Source: an uncultured Veillonella sp.
GTDB taxonomy: Bacteria > Bacillota > Negativicutes > Veillonellales > Veillonellaceae
DNA length: 64,000 nucleotides
Assembly: GCF_900545795.1 (NCBI RefSeq)
Contig: NZ_URAR01000001.1
Location: 299,267-363,266 of the forward strand
Reading direction: 5' to 3'
Shown: positions 35,152-44,134 of the stretch, piece by piece
Position numbering within the stretch: the stretch's first letter is position 1
Layout: the number at the start of each line of letters is the position of its first letter
Notes under the pieces: model-generated
Told to the model about the DNA's origin: nothing
The model's input: only the letters and a program-made list of their open reading frames with translations
Databases searched by the model: none
Made by a program: the position numbers and the translations under genes

Positions 35152-36271
35152 TTTTGGACATGATTTAACTGTCTCTGTATTTGGTGCATCCCACGGTCAA
35201 GCCATCGGTGCCGTTATCGATGGACTACCATGCGGTGAAGCCATTGACCTTGAAGCACTTACGGCCTTTATGAAACGCCGTGCTCCAGGACAAAGTATTA
35301 TTGCAACACAGCGCAAAGAAGCTGACACCCCAGTATTTATGGCTGGCTTAGTAAATGGCAAACTCAGTGGCTCACCACTAGCCTTTTACATTGAAAATAC
35401 AAATCAACGCTCCGGTGATTACAACAATTTACGCGACGTGCCACGCCCTTCTCATGCTGATTATACAGCTCGCGTGCGCTATGGCGATTATGTAGATCTA
35501 CGCGGAGGCGGTCATTTCTCAGGTCGCCTTACGGCTCCCTTATGCTGTGCAGGTAGCATTGCCATCCAATTATTAGCAGCTAAAGGAATCCAAGTAGGCT
35601 CTCATCTTCGCCAAATAGGACATGTTAAAGATACCCCTGTAGATTACGTAAATCCAGATATGAAGGCACTCCATAAGGCAGGACACGAAACCTTGGCTAT
35701 GGTGGACAATCATGCAAGACTTAGCGCTATTACTTATATTGACGAACTTCGCCAAGCCGGCAATTCCACTGGTGGTATTGTTGAGCTTTTTGCTACAGGC
35801 CTTCCGGTAGGCATTGGCAACCCAAACTTTGATGGCATCGAAAATCGCTTAGCTAAGGCAATCTTTGGCATTCCTGGTGTAAAAGGTGTATCCTTTGGCA
35901 GTGGCTTTGATGGCTGTGTACAAACTGGAGCCGAACAAAATGACCCATTCCGCATTGATAATGGTACGATTCATACGACCAGCAATAATAGTGGCGGCAT
36001 CCAAGGCGGCATTACTAATGGCATGCCTTTAGTATTACAAGTAGGTCTAAAGCCAACCGCTTCAATTTCACTACATCAAGACAGTATTAGCTTCTCGGAA
36101 GAACATAATGTAGACTTGCAGATTAAAGGCCGTCACGACCCTTGCATTGCAGTCCGTGCCGTTCCTGTAGTGGAAGCTGTAGCAGCCCTAGTTTTATTAG
36201 ACTTTCTATTGCCACAATATAAACATCTTCCCAATGCAGTGTGTTCTAATGAAAAGGAAAGGTCTCTATGA
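35141..36271 (+). CDS. aroC: Chorismate synthase
   Basis: 376 residues. It forms chorismate from EPSP with reduced FMN. The N-terminal GASHGQAIGAVIDGLP carries the conserved catalytic-region histidine (about residue 14). RPSHADYTARVRYG and the RGGGHFSGRLTA block (about 120-131) are intact, and RHDPCIAVRAVPVVEA lies near the C-terminus. A GGAGAGG ribosome-binding site lies inside the end of aroA, and the overlap implies translational coupling. The gene overlaps the aroE-aroK start by four bases. Confidence 0.97.
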   Translation: MSSNFGHDLTVSVFGASHGQAIGAVIDGLPCGEAIDLEALTAFMKRRAPGQSIIATQRKEADTPVFMAGLVNGKLSGSPLAFYIENTNQRSGDYNNLRDVPRPSHADYTARVRYGDYVDLRGGGHFSGRLTAPLCCAGSIAIQLLAAKGIQVGSHLRQIGHVKDTPVDYVNPDMKALHKAGHETLAMVDNHARLSAITYIDELRQAGNSTGGIVELFATGLPVGIGNPNFDGIENRLAKAIFGIPGVKGVSFGSGFDGCVQTGAEQNDPFRIDNGTIHTTSNNSGGIQGGITNGMPLVLQVGLKPTASISLHQDSISFSEEHNVDLQIKGRHDPCIAVRAVPVVEAVAALVLLDFLLPQYKHLPNAVCSNEKERSL

Positions 36272-37596
36272 GTTCATGTAAAAAAACAACAGATGCACCC
36301 AGTCACATGAATCAAGTTACAGCTTCTATTCAATCAGACCAGAACCTCCTAAAACAGGATGCCCTATTTGGCCTCTTAGGGAAAACTTTAGGGCATAGTT
36401 ACTCCCCCTTGATTCATAACGCTTTGGGCAACCCTAACTATAGTCTCTTTGAAAAACAACCGGAAGAGCTTGCAGACTTTTTTAATACACCGAATCTTCA
36501 AGGTTTAAATATAACAATTCCATACAAAGTAAACGCCCTTCATGCATGTCAAGAAGTTTCAGCTATCGCTAAGCGAATCGGCTGTGTCAATACGATGGTA
36601 CGTCGCCAAGCAGGTTGGTATGGCCATAATACTGACTATGACGGCTTCGTATTCATGCTAAAAGAAGCTAATATTACTATTAAACAGCGCAAGGTAATTA
36701 TTTTAGGTGATGGAGCCACATCCCATACAGTGCACTTAGCCTTAGAGGACTTAGGTGCGCGCGAAATTATCCACCTATCCCGTCGCCAAGCTCCCTATTA
36801 TAGCGATGCCTATGCAGTTGGAAGCGATGCCCATGTACTCATCAATACTACGCCGGTGGGCATGTATCCTCATTGCCCAGAATCACTTGTAAATTTAGAT
36901 GATTTCCCTCACCTAACCGCAGTCGTCGATGTAGTCTATAATCCTTATCGCACAAATCTTTTAATAGAAGCGGAAAAACGAGGTCTCCTCTATTCAGATG
37001 GCCTTCCTATGCTAGTGGGCCAAGCTGTAGCGGCTGCACAACTTTTTATGGAAACTCAGATTGCTGATGAAGTAGCCTCAGAACTAATCAAAACAATTCG
37101 TCATGATCAAGAAAATATTATATTAATTGGCATGCCTGGCGTGGGCAAAACAACAGTTGGGTCTCAATTGGCTAAAGCATTGAATCGTCCTTTAGTAGAT
37201 TGTGATGCCATCTTTGAAGAACATTATGGAAATCCATCTGAATATATTAAAGAACATAGTGAAGCTGATTTTAGAGCTAAAGAGACTGAGCTTTTGCAAT
37301 CTATTACAAAACAAACAGGTCTCATTATATCCACTGGGGGTGGCGTAATTACCCAACCAGAAAATTATCCCATGCTGCGTCAAAATGGAAGAATGTATTG
37401 GCTCCGCCGTCCTTTAGAAACACTTGATACTACAGGGCGCATTCTCTCAACCGGGGGCTTAGAACGCTTGCAATCACTCTATGAAAAGCGCCAGCCTCTT
37501 TATACGCAATTTGCCCAAGTCATCATTGATTATACCACACCAGAAGATGGTGTAAAACAAATTTACGAAGACTTCCAAAATCACTATTCCAAATAA
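36268..37596 (+). CDS. aroEK: Fused shikimate dehydrogenase - shikimate kinase
   Basis: 442 residues containing two enzymes. Residues about 30-275 are AroE: a substrate site (GHSYSPLIHN), the catalytic-lysine segment NITIPYK, the catalytic-aspartate segment NTDYDGF, and the NADP-binding LGDGATSHTV in place of the usual GAGGA. Residues about 283-442 are AroK: Walker A GMPGVGKTTVG, a DCDAIFEE magnesium/substrate site, and STGGGVI. The first 29 residues are an extra polar tail. The fusion performs two successive pathway steps on one chain. There is no stop or restart between the parts. ATGA overlap with aroC couples its translation. Confidence 0.95.
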   Translation: MSSCKKTTDAPSHMNQVTASIQSDQNLLKQDALFGLLGKTLGHSYSPLIHNALGNPNYSLFEKQPEELADFFNTPNLQGLNITIPYKVNALHACQEVSAIAKRIGCVNTMVRRQAGWYGHNTDYDGFVFMLKEANITIKQRKVIILGDGATSHTVHLALEDLGAREIIHLSRRQAPYYSDAYAVGSDAHVLINTTPVGMYPHCPESLVNLDDFPHLTAVVDVVYNPYRTNLLIEAEKRGLLYSDGLPMLVGQAVAAAQLFMETQIADEVASELIKTIRHDQENIILIGMPGVGKTTVGSQLAKALNRPLVDCDAIFEEHYGNPSEYIKEHSEADFRAKETELLQSITKQTGLIISTGGGVITQPENYPMLRQNGRMYWLRRPLETLDTTGRILSTGGLERLQSLYEKRQPLYTQFAQVIIDYTTPEDGVKQIYEDFQNHYSK

Positions 37597-37609
37597 TAAG
37601 GAGATTCTT

Positions 37610-38041
37610 ATGCATATTCTAATCCTCAATGGCCCTAATATAAATCTATTGGGTTTGCGGGAGCCAGACATTTATGGTAGTACAACCTATGAAGACTTAG
37701 TCACTTCACTCCAACAAGAGGCTACAGAGCGAGGCATTACAGTGAGCTTCTATCAAAGTAATCATGAGGGACAACTAATTGATCGAATTCAGGAAGCCCG
37801 CTTTGATACTGATGCGATTATCATCAATCCGGCAGCCTACACACATACGTCGATAGCTATTTTAGATGCCCTAAAAGCCATTAATCTACCCACTGTAGAA
37901 GTGCATATCTCGAATCCATTAGAGCGAGAACCCTTCCGCCATCATTCCTTTGTCAGTGAATATGCAGAAAAGACTATTATGGGACAAGGTCTAAAAGGCT
38001 ATACGCAAGCTCTAGACTATTTAGCCCATACCTACCAATAA
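37610..38041 (+). CDS. aroQ: Type II 3-dehydroquinate dehydratase
   Basis: 143 residues, typical of the dodecameric type II enzyme that converts 3-dehydroquinate to 3-dehydroshikimate. NGPNINLLGLREPDIYG (about residues 6-22) contains the conserved arginine and tyrosine of the catalytic loop. QSNHEGQLIDRIQ, NPAAYTHTSIAILDAL and VEVHISNP complete the site. AAGGAG precedes ATG 37610. It is the last gene of the operon, 13 bases after aroE-aroK and before the terminator at 38159-38203. Confidence 0.97.
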   Translation: MHILILNGPNINLLGLREPDIYGSTTYEDLVTSLQQEATERGITVSFYQSNHEGQLIDRIQEARFDTDAIIINPAAYTHTSIAILDALKAINLPTVEVHISNPLEREPFRHHSFVSEYAEKTIMGQGLKGYTQALDYLAHTYQ

Positions 38042-38158
38042 GCTTATATGCGAAACTTTTATATGCTCTCTATATAAAATAATTTTCGCTCACATACTCT
38101 ATGTCCATATAAAGGCTCTACATAATGAATATTTCATAAAAATTCAATAGCTAAAACG

Positions 38159-38203
38159 AAAAAATCAACAGCGCTTATCAAAAAGGCTCTGTTGATTTTT
38201 ATT
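38159..38203 (+). terminator. Terminator of the shikimate operon
   Basis: AAAATCAACAG (38161-38171) pairs with CTGTTGATTTT (38189-38199), followed by T residues on the plus strand. It lies about 120 bases after the aroQ stop. Confidence 0.82.
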
Positions 38204-38347
38204 TGTATAATTAATATACAAATAATATTTATAATTTAACACAATGAGTAGCATTTAAGTAAACTAGTAAATACAAGTGTATACTCTCGCTGTATTTGAA
38301 TTTACACTTTGTTAATCAAAAAATTTTATATACTTATGAATTTTCTA

Positions 38348-38376
38348 TTGTTAAATCATTACCAGTTATGTATAAT
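38348..38376 (+). promoter_or_regulatory. Promoter of the trimeric autotransporter gene
   Basis: TTGTTA (38348-38353) and TATAAT (38371-38376) are separated by 17 bases. The predicted 5' leader of about 115 bases has no clear terminator. The rest of 38204-38496 is AT-rich with no ORF. Confidence 0.75.
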
Positions 38377-38496
38377 AATTTCATGTAAACTTCAACAGGT
38401 GTATTCCCTTTCATGACCAATGTAGTCAAGTAATTAACCTAAATAAAATTTATCGGGAGTATACGATTTGAGAATTCTTTATTAGGGAGAATAATT

Positions 38497-40101
38497 ATGA
38501 CTCAAAAACATACTTCACTGAAAAAACTTTCACTCGCTTTAGCTGTTGCTACTGTAACAGGCCTTATGACAACTACTACTTTTGCAGCTACTAATGTAGG
38601 TGGTACAGGCAATGGTGTAGCTTTTGGCGAAGGCGCTAAAGCTACGAAAAATACTGAAGGCTCCATTGCACTCGGTAACAATGCAAAAGCTGCCTATAAT
38701 GGAAATATTGCTATTGGTAATAATGCTGAGCCAAGTGGTAATGATGCCATCGCCATTGGCACAGATGCCCACACAATAGCTGCCGGCAGTTCCATTGCAA
38801 TTGGTAAAAATGCTGAAACTAAATGGGAACATAATATTGCGATGGGTACAGATTCCGTAGCCAGAGGTGAAGAAACTATTGCCATTGGTCATGCAACTAA
38901 TTCAAATGGCACAGGCGCTGTTTCTATCGGTCTAAATAGTAAAGCCCAAGAAAAACAATCTGTTGCCTTAGGCTATGACTCAGTTGTTGAAAATAAAGCC
39001 ACTGCTGGTATTGCCGTTGGCCATAAAGCTAATGTTAGTGGTAAATATGGCTTAGCAATGGGCGATGAAGCCATTTCCTCAGGAAACTATTCTGTAGCAA
39101 TTGGCACTAATGCAAAAGCTGAAGGCACTAAATCCTTAGCCTTCGGTCACGGTGCTAATGCTGTATCTGACAACTCTGTTGCTTTAGGTAATGCTGCTTC
39201 TGCTAATGTAGCAGATACTAAAGCTGAAGAATCTTATCTAAGCAAAGAAGCTTATACTTCTGAAGAAGCTGGTGTTGTGTCCGTAGGTAATGCTGACTCT
39301 GATTTATATCGCCGTATTACAAATGTAGCTGGCGGTGCTGCTGACCACGATGCAGTAAATGTATTACAATTAAAATCTTTAGAATCCAATCTTAATGATA
39401 AAATTGAAAACTTAGATTCTACTAGCGCAACTATTGGTGGCAACACAACTATCAACGAAGGTGGTATCACTGTTACATCTCCTGAAACTGGCAATACTAC
39501 AGTAATTAATGGAGACTCCGTTACCACAACAACAGTTAACGCTGACACAGTTAATGCCGGTACAGTAAACACTGACAAAGTAGTAGTAGGCGGTAATACA
39601 TATATCACTAAAGATGGTATCGATGCTAATAACCAAACTATTAAAAATGTAGCGCCTGGCGTAAATGGCACAGATGCTGTTAATCTTGACCAATTAAACA
39701 GTGCTACTAGCTCCTTAAATTCCTCTATCAATCATTTAGAAACTAATGTTAAAAAAGTAGCTGCTGGCTCCGCTGCACTTGCTGCTTTACATCCATTAGA
39801 TTTTGATTCTGATGACAAATTAACATTTGCTGTAGGTTTCGGTGCTTATAAAGGTGAACAAGCTGCTGCTATCGGTGCGTTCTACCGTCCAAATGATAAC
39901 TTAATGTTCAGCGTTGGTACTGCTCTTGGTAACTCTGATAACCAATACAATGCGGGTCTTTCCTTCAAATTTGGCGATTCCTCTCCATACACTAATATGA
40001 GCAAAGCTGAAATGGTAACTAAAATCGAAACTCAAGGCAAAGAAATTGCAAGCTTAAACGATCGCTTAGCTAAATTAGAAGCTTTAATCGCTGCTAAATA
40101 A
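38497..40101 (+). CDS. YadA-like trimeric autotransporter adhesin
   Basis: 534 residues. A signal peptide (basic KHTSLKKLS, hydrophobic core, cleavage near FAA, about residue 31) precedes a YadA-type head. The head has about twelve 14-residue repeats of the A(I/L)G.NA..... type (about 40-235). A neck follows (VSVGNADSDLYRRITNVAGG then DAVNVLQL), then a Thr/Val/Asn-rich stalk, a second neck (IKNVAPG, TDAVNLDQL) and a coiled coil entering the YadA anchor (AAGSAALAALHPLDF to LSFKF, about 425-497). A further 35 residues after the last barrel strand form another predicted coiled coil, where most family members end. Three chains should form one outer-membrane adhesin. It has its own promoter and terminator. 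Confidence 0.92.
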   Translation: MTQKHTSLKKLSLALAVATVTGLMTTTTFAATNVGGTGNGVAFGEGAKATKNTEGSIALGNNAKAAYNGNIAIGNNAEPSGNDAIAIGTDAHTIAAGSSIAIGKNAETKWEHNIAMGTDSVARGEETIAIGHATNSNGTGAVSIGLNSKAQEKQSVALGYDSVVENKATAGIAVGHKANVSGKYGLAMGDEAISSGNYSVAIGTNAKAEGTKSLAFGHGANAVSDNSVALGNAASANVADTKAEESYLSKEAYTSEEAGVVSVGNADSDLYRRITNVAGGAADHDAVNVLQLKSLESNLNDKIENLDSTSATIGGNTTINEGGITVTSPETGNTTVINGDSVTTTTVNADTVNAGTVNTDKVVVGGNTYITKDGIDANNQTIKNVAPGVNGTDAVNLDQLNSATSSLNSSINHLETNVKKVAAGSAALAALHPLDFDSDDKLTFAVGFGAYKGEQAAAIGAFYRPNDNLMFSVGTALGNSDNQYNAGLSFKFGDSSPYTNMSKAEMVTKIETQGKEIASLNDRLAKLEALIAAK

Positions 40102-40144
40102 TCTTTGCTCTTTCATACCATATAAAGCAAAATTAAAAATAAAT

Positions 40145-40188
40145 AAAAAGAATGTCCGTAAATACTTAATTTACGGACATTCTTTTTT
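40145..40188 (+). terminator. Terminator after the autotransporter gene
   Basis: AAAGAATGTCCGTAAAT pairs perfectly with ATTTACGGACATTCTTT across a five-base loop, followed by TTTTTT. A-tracts on the other side may also let it work for the minus strand. Confidence 0.9.
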
Positions 40189-40273
40189 ATTATCTCAATA
40201 CCAACTGCGAAGAGTGCAACTAACTACTAACACTTCATCGTCTACAACATACTATATCGCAATATACAACTAG

Positions 40274-40462
40274 AGCTTATCTGAACCAGTTACTAGATTG
40301 CAATTGTCTGAAATGGTTGCAATATAGCAATTGTCTGATCTAGTTACAATAGTACAATTGTCTGAAACAGTTGTACTATTGCGATTATCTGAACTAGTTA
40401 CAAGAGTACAATTGTCTGAAACAGTTATAATATAACGATTATCTGAATTAGTTACAATATAG
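40274..40462. repeat. Seven 27-bp tandem repeats
   Basis: Seven contiguous 27-base units start at 40274, 40301, 40328, 40355, 40382, 40409 and 40436. Each contains a (C)AATTGTCTGAA or CGATTATCTGAA start and a GTTACAATA-like end. The last four units alternate between these two variants. No ORF runs through them. They lie between the autotransporter terminator and the stop of etfA, at the convergent 3' ends. Confidence 0.9.
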
Positions 40463-40514
40463 CGATGGTTGTATTTTATATAATTGTAAGCTCTCTGCCA
40501 AAAATCAGAGTAGA

Positions 40515-41516
40515 CTACGCTTTAGCGACCTTAAACTTGGCAATCATTTCATCAGCCACTTCCATGCAATCCCCTACAATGCCATAATCGCACACTTTAA
40601 ATATAGCTGCTTCAGGGGCATTGTTTACAGCGATGATTAAATCAGAGCCAGTAATGCCTGCTGTATGTTGAATGGCACCAGAAATACCAAAAGCAATGTA
40701 AAGTTTAGGAGCAATCGTCTTACCCGTTTGCCCGATTTGACGACTTAACTCATACCAACCTTTTTCTACAATTGGACGCGTTACACCTAAAACGCCGCCC
40801 ATCACTTCAGCCAATTCTTCCATTTTTTTGAAGTTCTGAGGATTGCCTACACCACGGCCGCCAGCGATGATAATTTCCGCCTCTTCAAGATTTACATCAT
40901 TCTTATCAATATTAATCATTTCAACGAAACGATTGCGAATATCTGATATCTCAAGAGCTACCGTTTCTTGGCTAATCGTACCTTCACGGCCTTCTTGACG
41001 CTCAGGCATTTTAAACACATTAGGACGCACAGAACCCATTTGAGGGCGATGCTCTGGACAAATAATTTCAGCTAAAATATTCCCACCTAATGCAGGACGA
41101 GTCCAGTCAACTAAACGGTCTGCTTCATTTACTGATAAAATTGTACAGTCCGCCACTACACCATTCTTCATGCGACCAGAAATACGCGGTGCTAAGTCGC
41201 GACCATCATTTGTAGCCCCAATGAGGATAACATTTGGCTTATTATGAGCAAAGAAATCAGTAATAACCTTTGTATATCCATCTGTCGTATAACGAGCCAA
41301 TAATGGATGCTCAAATACATGGACAAAATCTGAGCCATATTCAATCAAGCTTTGTGCTTCAGAGGCAATGGATTCGCCTAAAATTAAAGTATGCACATCT
41401 TCATTGAGCTGATCGGCAATAAGGCGGGCTTGCCCAATTAACTCATAAGTTACCTTGCGCACCTCACCATTGAAGCAGTCAGCGATTACATATACACCTT
41501 TGTAGTCTTCAAACAT
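40515..41516 (-). CDS. etfA: Electron transfer flavoprotein alpha subunit (FixB type)
   Basis: 333 residues. The C-terminal half has the FAD-binding pattern of EtfA/FixB: GGRGVGNPQNF, TRPIVEKGW, GQTGKTIAPKLYIAFGISGAIQH and NNAPEAAIFKVCDYGIVGD. The N-terminal half is the alpha/beta domain. With EtfB it forms the ETF that carries electrons to the FixC-FixX quinone branch. It is the last gene of the fixC-fixX-etfB-etfA unit, 18 bases from etfB. Confidence 0.95.
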   Translation of the reverse strand: MFEDYKGVYVIADCFNGEVRKVTYELIGQARLIADQLNEDVHTLILGESIASEAQSLIEYGSDFVHVFEHPLLARYTTDGYTKVITDFFAHNKPNVILIGATNDGRDLAPRISGRMKNGVVADCTILSVNEADRLVDWTRPALGGNILAEIICPEHRPQMGSVRPNVFKMPERQEGREGTISQETVALEISDIRNRFVEMINIDKNDVNLEEAEIIIAGGRGVGNPQNFKKMEELAEVMGGVLGVTRPIVEKGWYELSRQIGQTGKTIAPKLYIAFGISGAIQHTAGITGSDLIIAVNNAPEAAIFKVCDYGIVGDCMEVADEMIAKFKVAKA

Positions 41517-41534
41517 ACTAATCCCTCCTTGCTC

Positions 41535-42338
41535 CTATAATAGCTCGCGCTTAGTTAATACATCCACAATTGTAGCCACTGACTCAGCAGTGCCATTAGT
41601 TAGCATCGTACCAGCTGAACGCATAGGAGGACTATATACTTTACGAACTCGAGTCGGCGACCCTTTAAGACCAAGTCTTGCTGGGTCAGTCGTCATATCA
41701 TTAACCGTAATGCGATGAATCTCATACTCAAAGGCACGAATTGAGTTCAATAAGGTTGGATAGCGTGGCTCATTAAGCGATTTTACAGCGGTTACAAGCA
41801 CGGGCATATCCGTATCTAATACTTCAAAACCTTCTTCATGCTCTCTATGAGTGCGCACAACGCCATCGCCAAGTATATTTAATTCACATACATAAGTAAC
41901 TTGCGGAATCCCCATTTCTTCAGCAATCTGAGGACCTACTTGAGCTGTATCACCATCGATAGCCTGTTTACCGCAGAAAATAATATCAAATGGTTTGCCT
42001 TGTATTTCCTGAACTTTTTCAATGGCTTTCGCAATTGTATAGCTAGTCGCCAATGTATCAGCACCAGCAAATGCACGGTCAGTAATCAAATAGGCTTCAT
42101 CAGCGCCCATAGATATACATTCACGCAATGCTACATCAGCCTGTGGAGGTCCCATAGTAATAACGGTTACACGCGTACCAGGATTTGCATCCTTCACCTT
42201 TAACGCAGCTTCCAAGGCATTCATATCAAATGGATTAACTATACTAGGTAAACCTGTACGAATGAGGGTATTCGTTTCAGGGTCCAATTTAATTTCCGAT
42301 GTATCTGGCACCTGCTTAATACATACCAGTAATTCCAT
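41535..42338 (-). CDS. etfB: Electron transfer flavoprotein beta subunit (FixA type)
   Basis: 267 residues. The nucleotide-binding fold opens MELLVCIKQVPDTSEIKLD, and NPFDMNALEAALK and DGDTAQVGPQIAEEMGIPQVTYV are family signatures. In bifurcating ETFs this subunit holds the second FAD where NADH is oxidised; linkage to FixC and FixX supports that type, though sequence alone does not prove bifurcation. Spacing is 14 bases from fixX and 18 from etfA, so the four genes are one transcript. Confidence 0.95.
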   Translation of the reverse strand: MELLVCIKQVPDTSEIKLDPETNTLIRTGLPSIVNPFDMNALEAALKVKDANPGTRVTVITMGPPQADVALRECISMGADEAYLITDRAFAGADTLATSYTIAKAIEKVQEIQGKPFDIIFCGKQAIDGDTAQVGPQIAEEMGIPQVTYVCELNILGDGVVRTHREHEEGFEVLDTDMPVLVTAVKSLNEPRYPTLLNSIRAFEYEIHRITVNDMTTDPARLGLKGSPTRVRKVYSPPMRSAGTMLTNGTAESVATIVDVLTKRELL

Positions 42339-42352
42339 AATTTGCCTCCCTA

Positions 42353-42634
42353 TTAACCTTGACGAAATTCTACACCCTTAGTGTCATCTGGATATTCCCA
42401 TTTTGTTACGATCGTATGTCCACATAATACACGGCATGTACCACATTCTACGCAACCTGCATAGTCAAATGCTAATGTACCATCATCATTCAATGTATAA
42501 AGACCGGCTGGACAAGCATTTACCAGTTTCATCTTTTCCTTCATATCAGGATAGTCATGAATAATTTCAATATGAGGATGTCCTTCATTCACATAATATT
42601 TATTAACGCCTAATTTTTCTTCTAAATTTGTCAT
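42353..42634 (-). CDS. fixX: FixX-like ferredoxin
   Basis: 93 residues. The second half carries a cluster motif CVECGTCRVLCG (about residues 61-72) plus an earlier cysteine in NACPAGLY, matching the single [4Fe-4S] FixX that pairs with FixC and corresponds to the C-terminal domain of ETF-quinone oxidoreductase. The start ATG overlaps the fixC stop by four bases, so the partners are translationally coupled. Confidence 0.92.
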   Translation of the reverse strand: MTNLEEKLGVNKYYVNEGHPHIEIIHDYPDMKEKMKLVNACPAGLYTLNDDGTLAFDYAGCVECGTCRVLCGHTIVTKWEYPDDTKGVEFRQG

Positions 42635-43911
42635 AGAGCGCGACCCCCTTTGAGCATATCAATGGCTAAATTAACTAAGCCCACGCCATTAGCCCGTTTA
42701 ATGAGCTTAGGCACCAAGGATTTAGCGCCCTCACCATTAACAGTAAATACATCATGCATAATACCATTAACCATGGCTGGATATTTTTTGAAAATACGAG
42801 GATTGTTAAGGAATTCAGGGAAATAACGATAGTGTTTTAAATCTTTTCCAACAAAGCTATCATTAATTAAAATATCATAATAGCGCATAGCGCCAGCAGA
42901 ATAATCATTTAACTTCTTAGCCTTAATGACCGCATCAGCAGCATACATGCCAGAGGCAATTGCAAAGTCCATACCGCGCACTGTATAGCCCATATTAATA
43001 CAGAAACCTGCCGCATCGCCGACGATAGCAAAGCCATCACCACTTAAGGTTGTTACTGAATTATAACCTGCTTCAGGCACCATATGGCCACTGCGTTCCA
43101 CAAGCTTGCCGCCCTTTAATAGGCGAGCAACCGTTGGATAGGCCATAAATTCATTCATCATATCATCAATAGTAGCATCAGATTCACCAATATGCTCTAG
43201 ACCGACTACGATACCAAGGGATAGGGAATTTTTATTTGTATATAAGAATCCACCACCCATAAGGCCATGCGTAATATCGCCCATAAAGAGCCAGGATAAA
43301 CCTTCATTATCGGTTAAACCTAAGCGCTCTTCTAACACGCCTTTATTGAAGGTATATACTTCTTTAGCACTTACAGCTACTTCACTAGCTGTAATCGGTG
43401 CACGAAGGCCAGCCCGTTCAGCCAATAACGAATTAACCCCATCAGCTAAAATCACCACATCTGCTTCCATCGTGTCTTGTCCACAACGAACGCCTATGAC
43501 TTTTTTGCCTTCCATGAGAAGATCCGTAACTTGAATACGATTAACTACTACAGTACCTGCTTTAGCTGCTTCATCGACAAGCCATTTATCAAAAGTACTG
43601 CGAAGTACTACATAGGACTCATCCTTAGGCTCAGCTGGCTGCGCTTCGTACTCTACAGTGGTTGCCTTGCCGCCTTCTAAGATAGAAATCCGCTCTTTTG
43701 TAACCATTCGCTCTAATGGAGCTGTTTTTCGAAAATCAGGGATCAATTCTTCCAATGAATGGGTATAAATACGACCACCAGTCATATTTTTAGCCCCACC
43801 ATAACTACCACGCTCAATCAAGAGCACTTTGACGCCAGCTTTGGCCATCCGATAAGCAGCTGCTGCGCCTGCCATACCGCCACCCACGACAATTGCTTCA
43901 AATCGTTTCAT
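42631..43911 (-). CDS. fixC: FixC, ETF-quinone oxidoreductase-like flavoprotein
   Basis: 426 residues. An N-terminal FAD-binding motif VVGGGMAGAAAAYRMAKAG (about residues 8-26) and ERGSYGGAKNMTGG are followed by the ADGVNS segment and the second FAD motif GDGFAIVGDAAGF (about 285-297). It should receive electrons from the ETF and pass them to quinone through FixX. FixABCX complexes couple NADH oxidation to quinone reduction and low-potential ferredoxin or flavodoxin reduction. No nitrogenase genes are present, so the low-potential electrons must serve another purpose. GGAGAG lies ahead of ATG 43911. Confidence 0.93.
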   Translation of the reverse strand: MKRFEAIVVGGGMAGAAAAYRMAKAGVKVLLIERGSYGGAKNMTGGRIYTHSLEELIPDFRKTAPLERMVTKERISILEGGKATTVEYEAQPAEPKDESYVVLRSTFDKWLVDEAAKAGTVVVNRIQVTDLLMEGKKVIGVRCGQDTMEADVVILADGVNSLLAERAGLRAPITASEVAVSAKEVYTFNKGVLEERLGLTDNEGLSWLFMGDITHGLMGGGFLYTNKNSLSLGIVVGLEHIGESDATIDDMMNEFMAYPTVARLLKGGKLVERSGHMVPEAGYNSVTTLSGDGFAIVGDAAGFCINMGYTVRGMDFAIASGMYAADAVIKAKKLNDYSAGAMRYYDILINDSFVGKDLKHYRYFPEFLNNPRIFKKYPAMVNGIMHDVFTVNGEGAKSLVPKLIKRANGVGLVNLAIDMLKGGRAL

Positions 43912-44075
43912 GCTTTACTCTCCTTAGATTATTAATATAATAAAATGGTGTTTAACAATCAAAGATAAATAAAAACTCAGAAATTTACTGCCTAATATAT
44001 ATATTCTTAGTGTATACTAAAAATACCTTCTTTGCATAGTATATATATTCTATAGTTATAGCTTAAGTCTTAAAA

Positions 44076-44107
44076 AAAGAGGACAGGTCATGACCTGTCC
44101 CTTTTTA
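44076..44107 (-). terminator. Terminator of the sulfate locus after cysN
   Basis: GGACAGGTCATGACCTGTCC (44081-44100) is a perfect palindrome, giving a 10-bp inverted repeat. Seven T residues follow on the minus strand and five on the plus strand. Confidence 0.82.
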
Positions 44108-44134
44108 TATGTGAAATAATTCATGTTTTACTAA

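Noticed and set aside
39252..39731. Long antisense frame inside the autotransporter gene
   Set aside because: It is a by-product of the repetitive Thr/Val/Asn codons; the sense strand has the signal peptide, necks and anchor.
40274..40462. CRISPR array
   Set aside because: The 27-bp units are contiguous with no unique spacers, and no cas genes are present.
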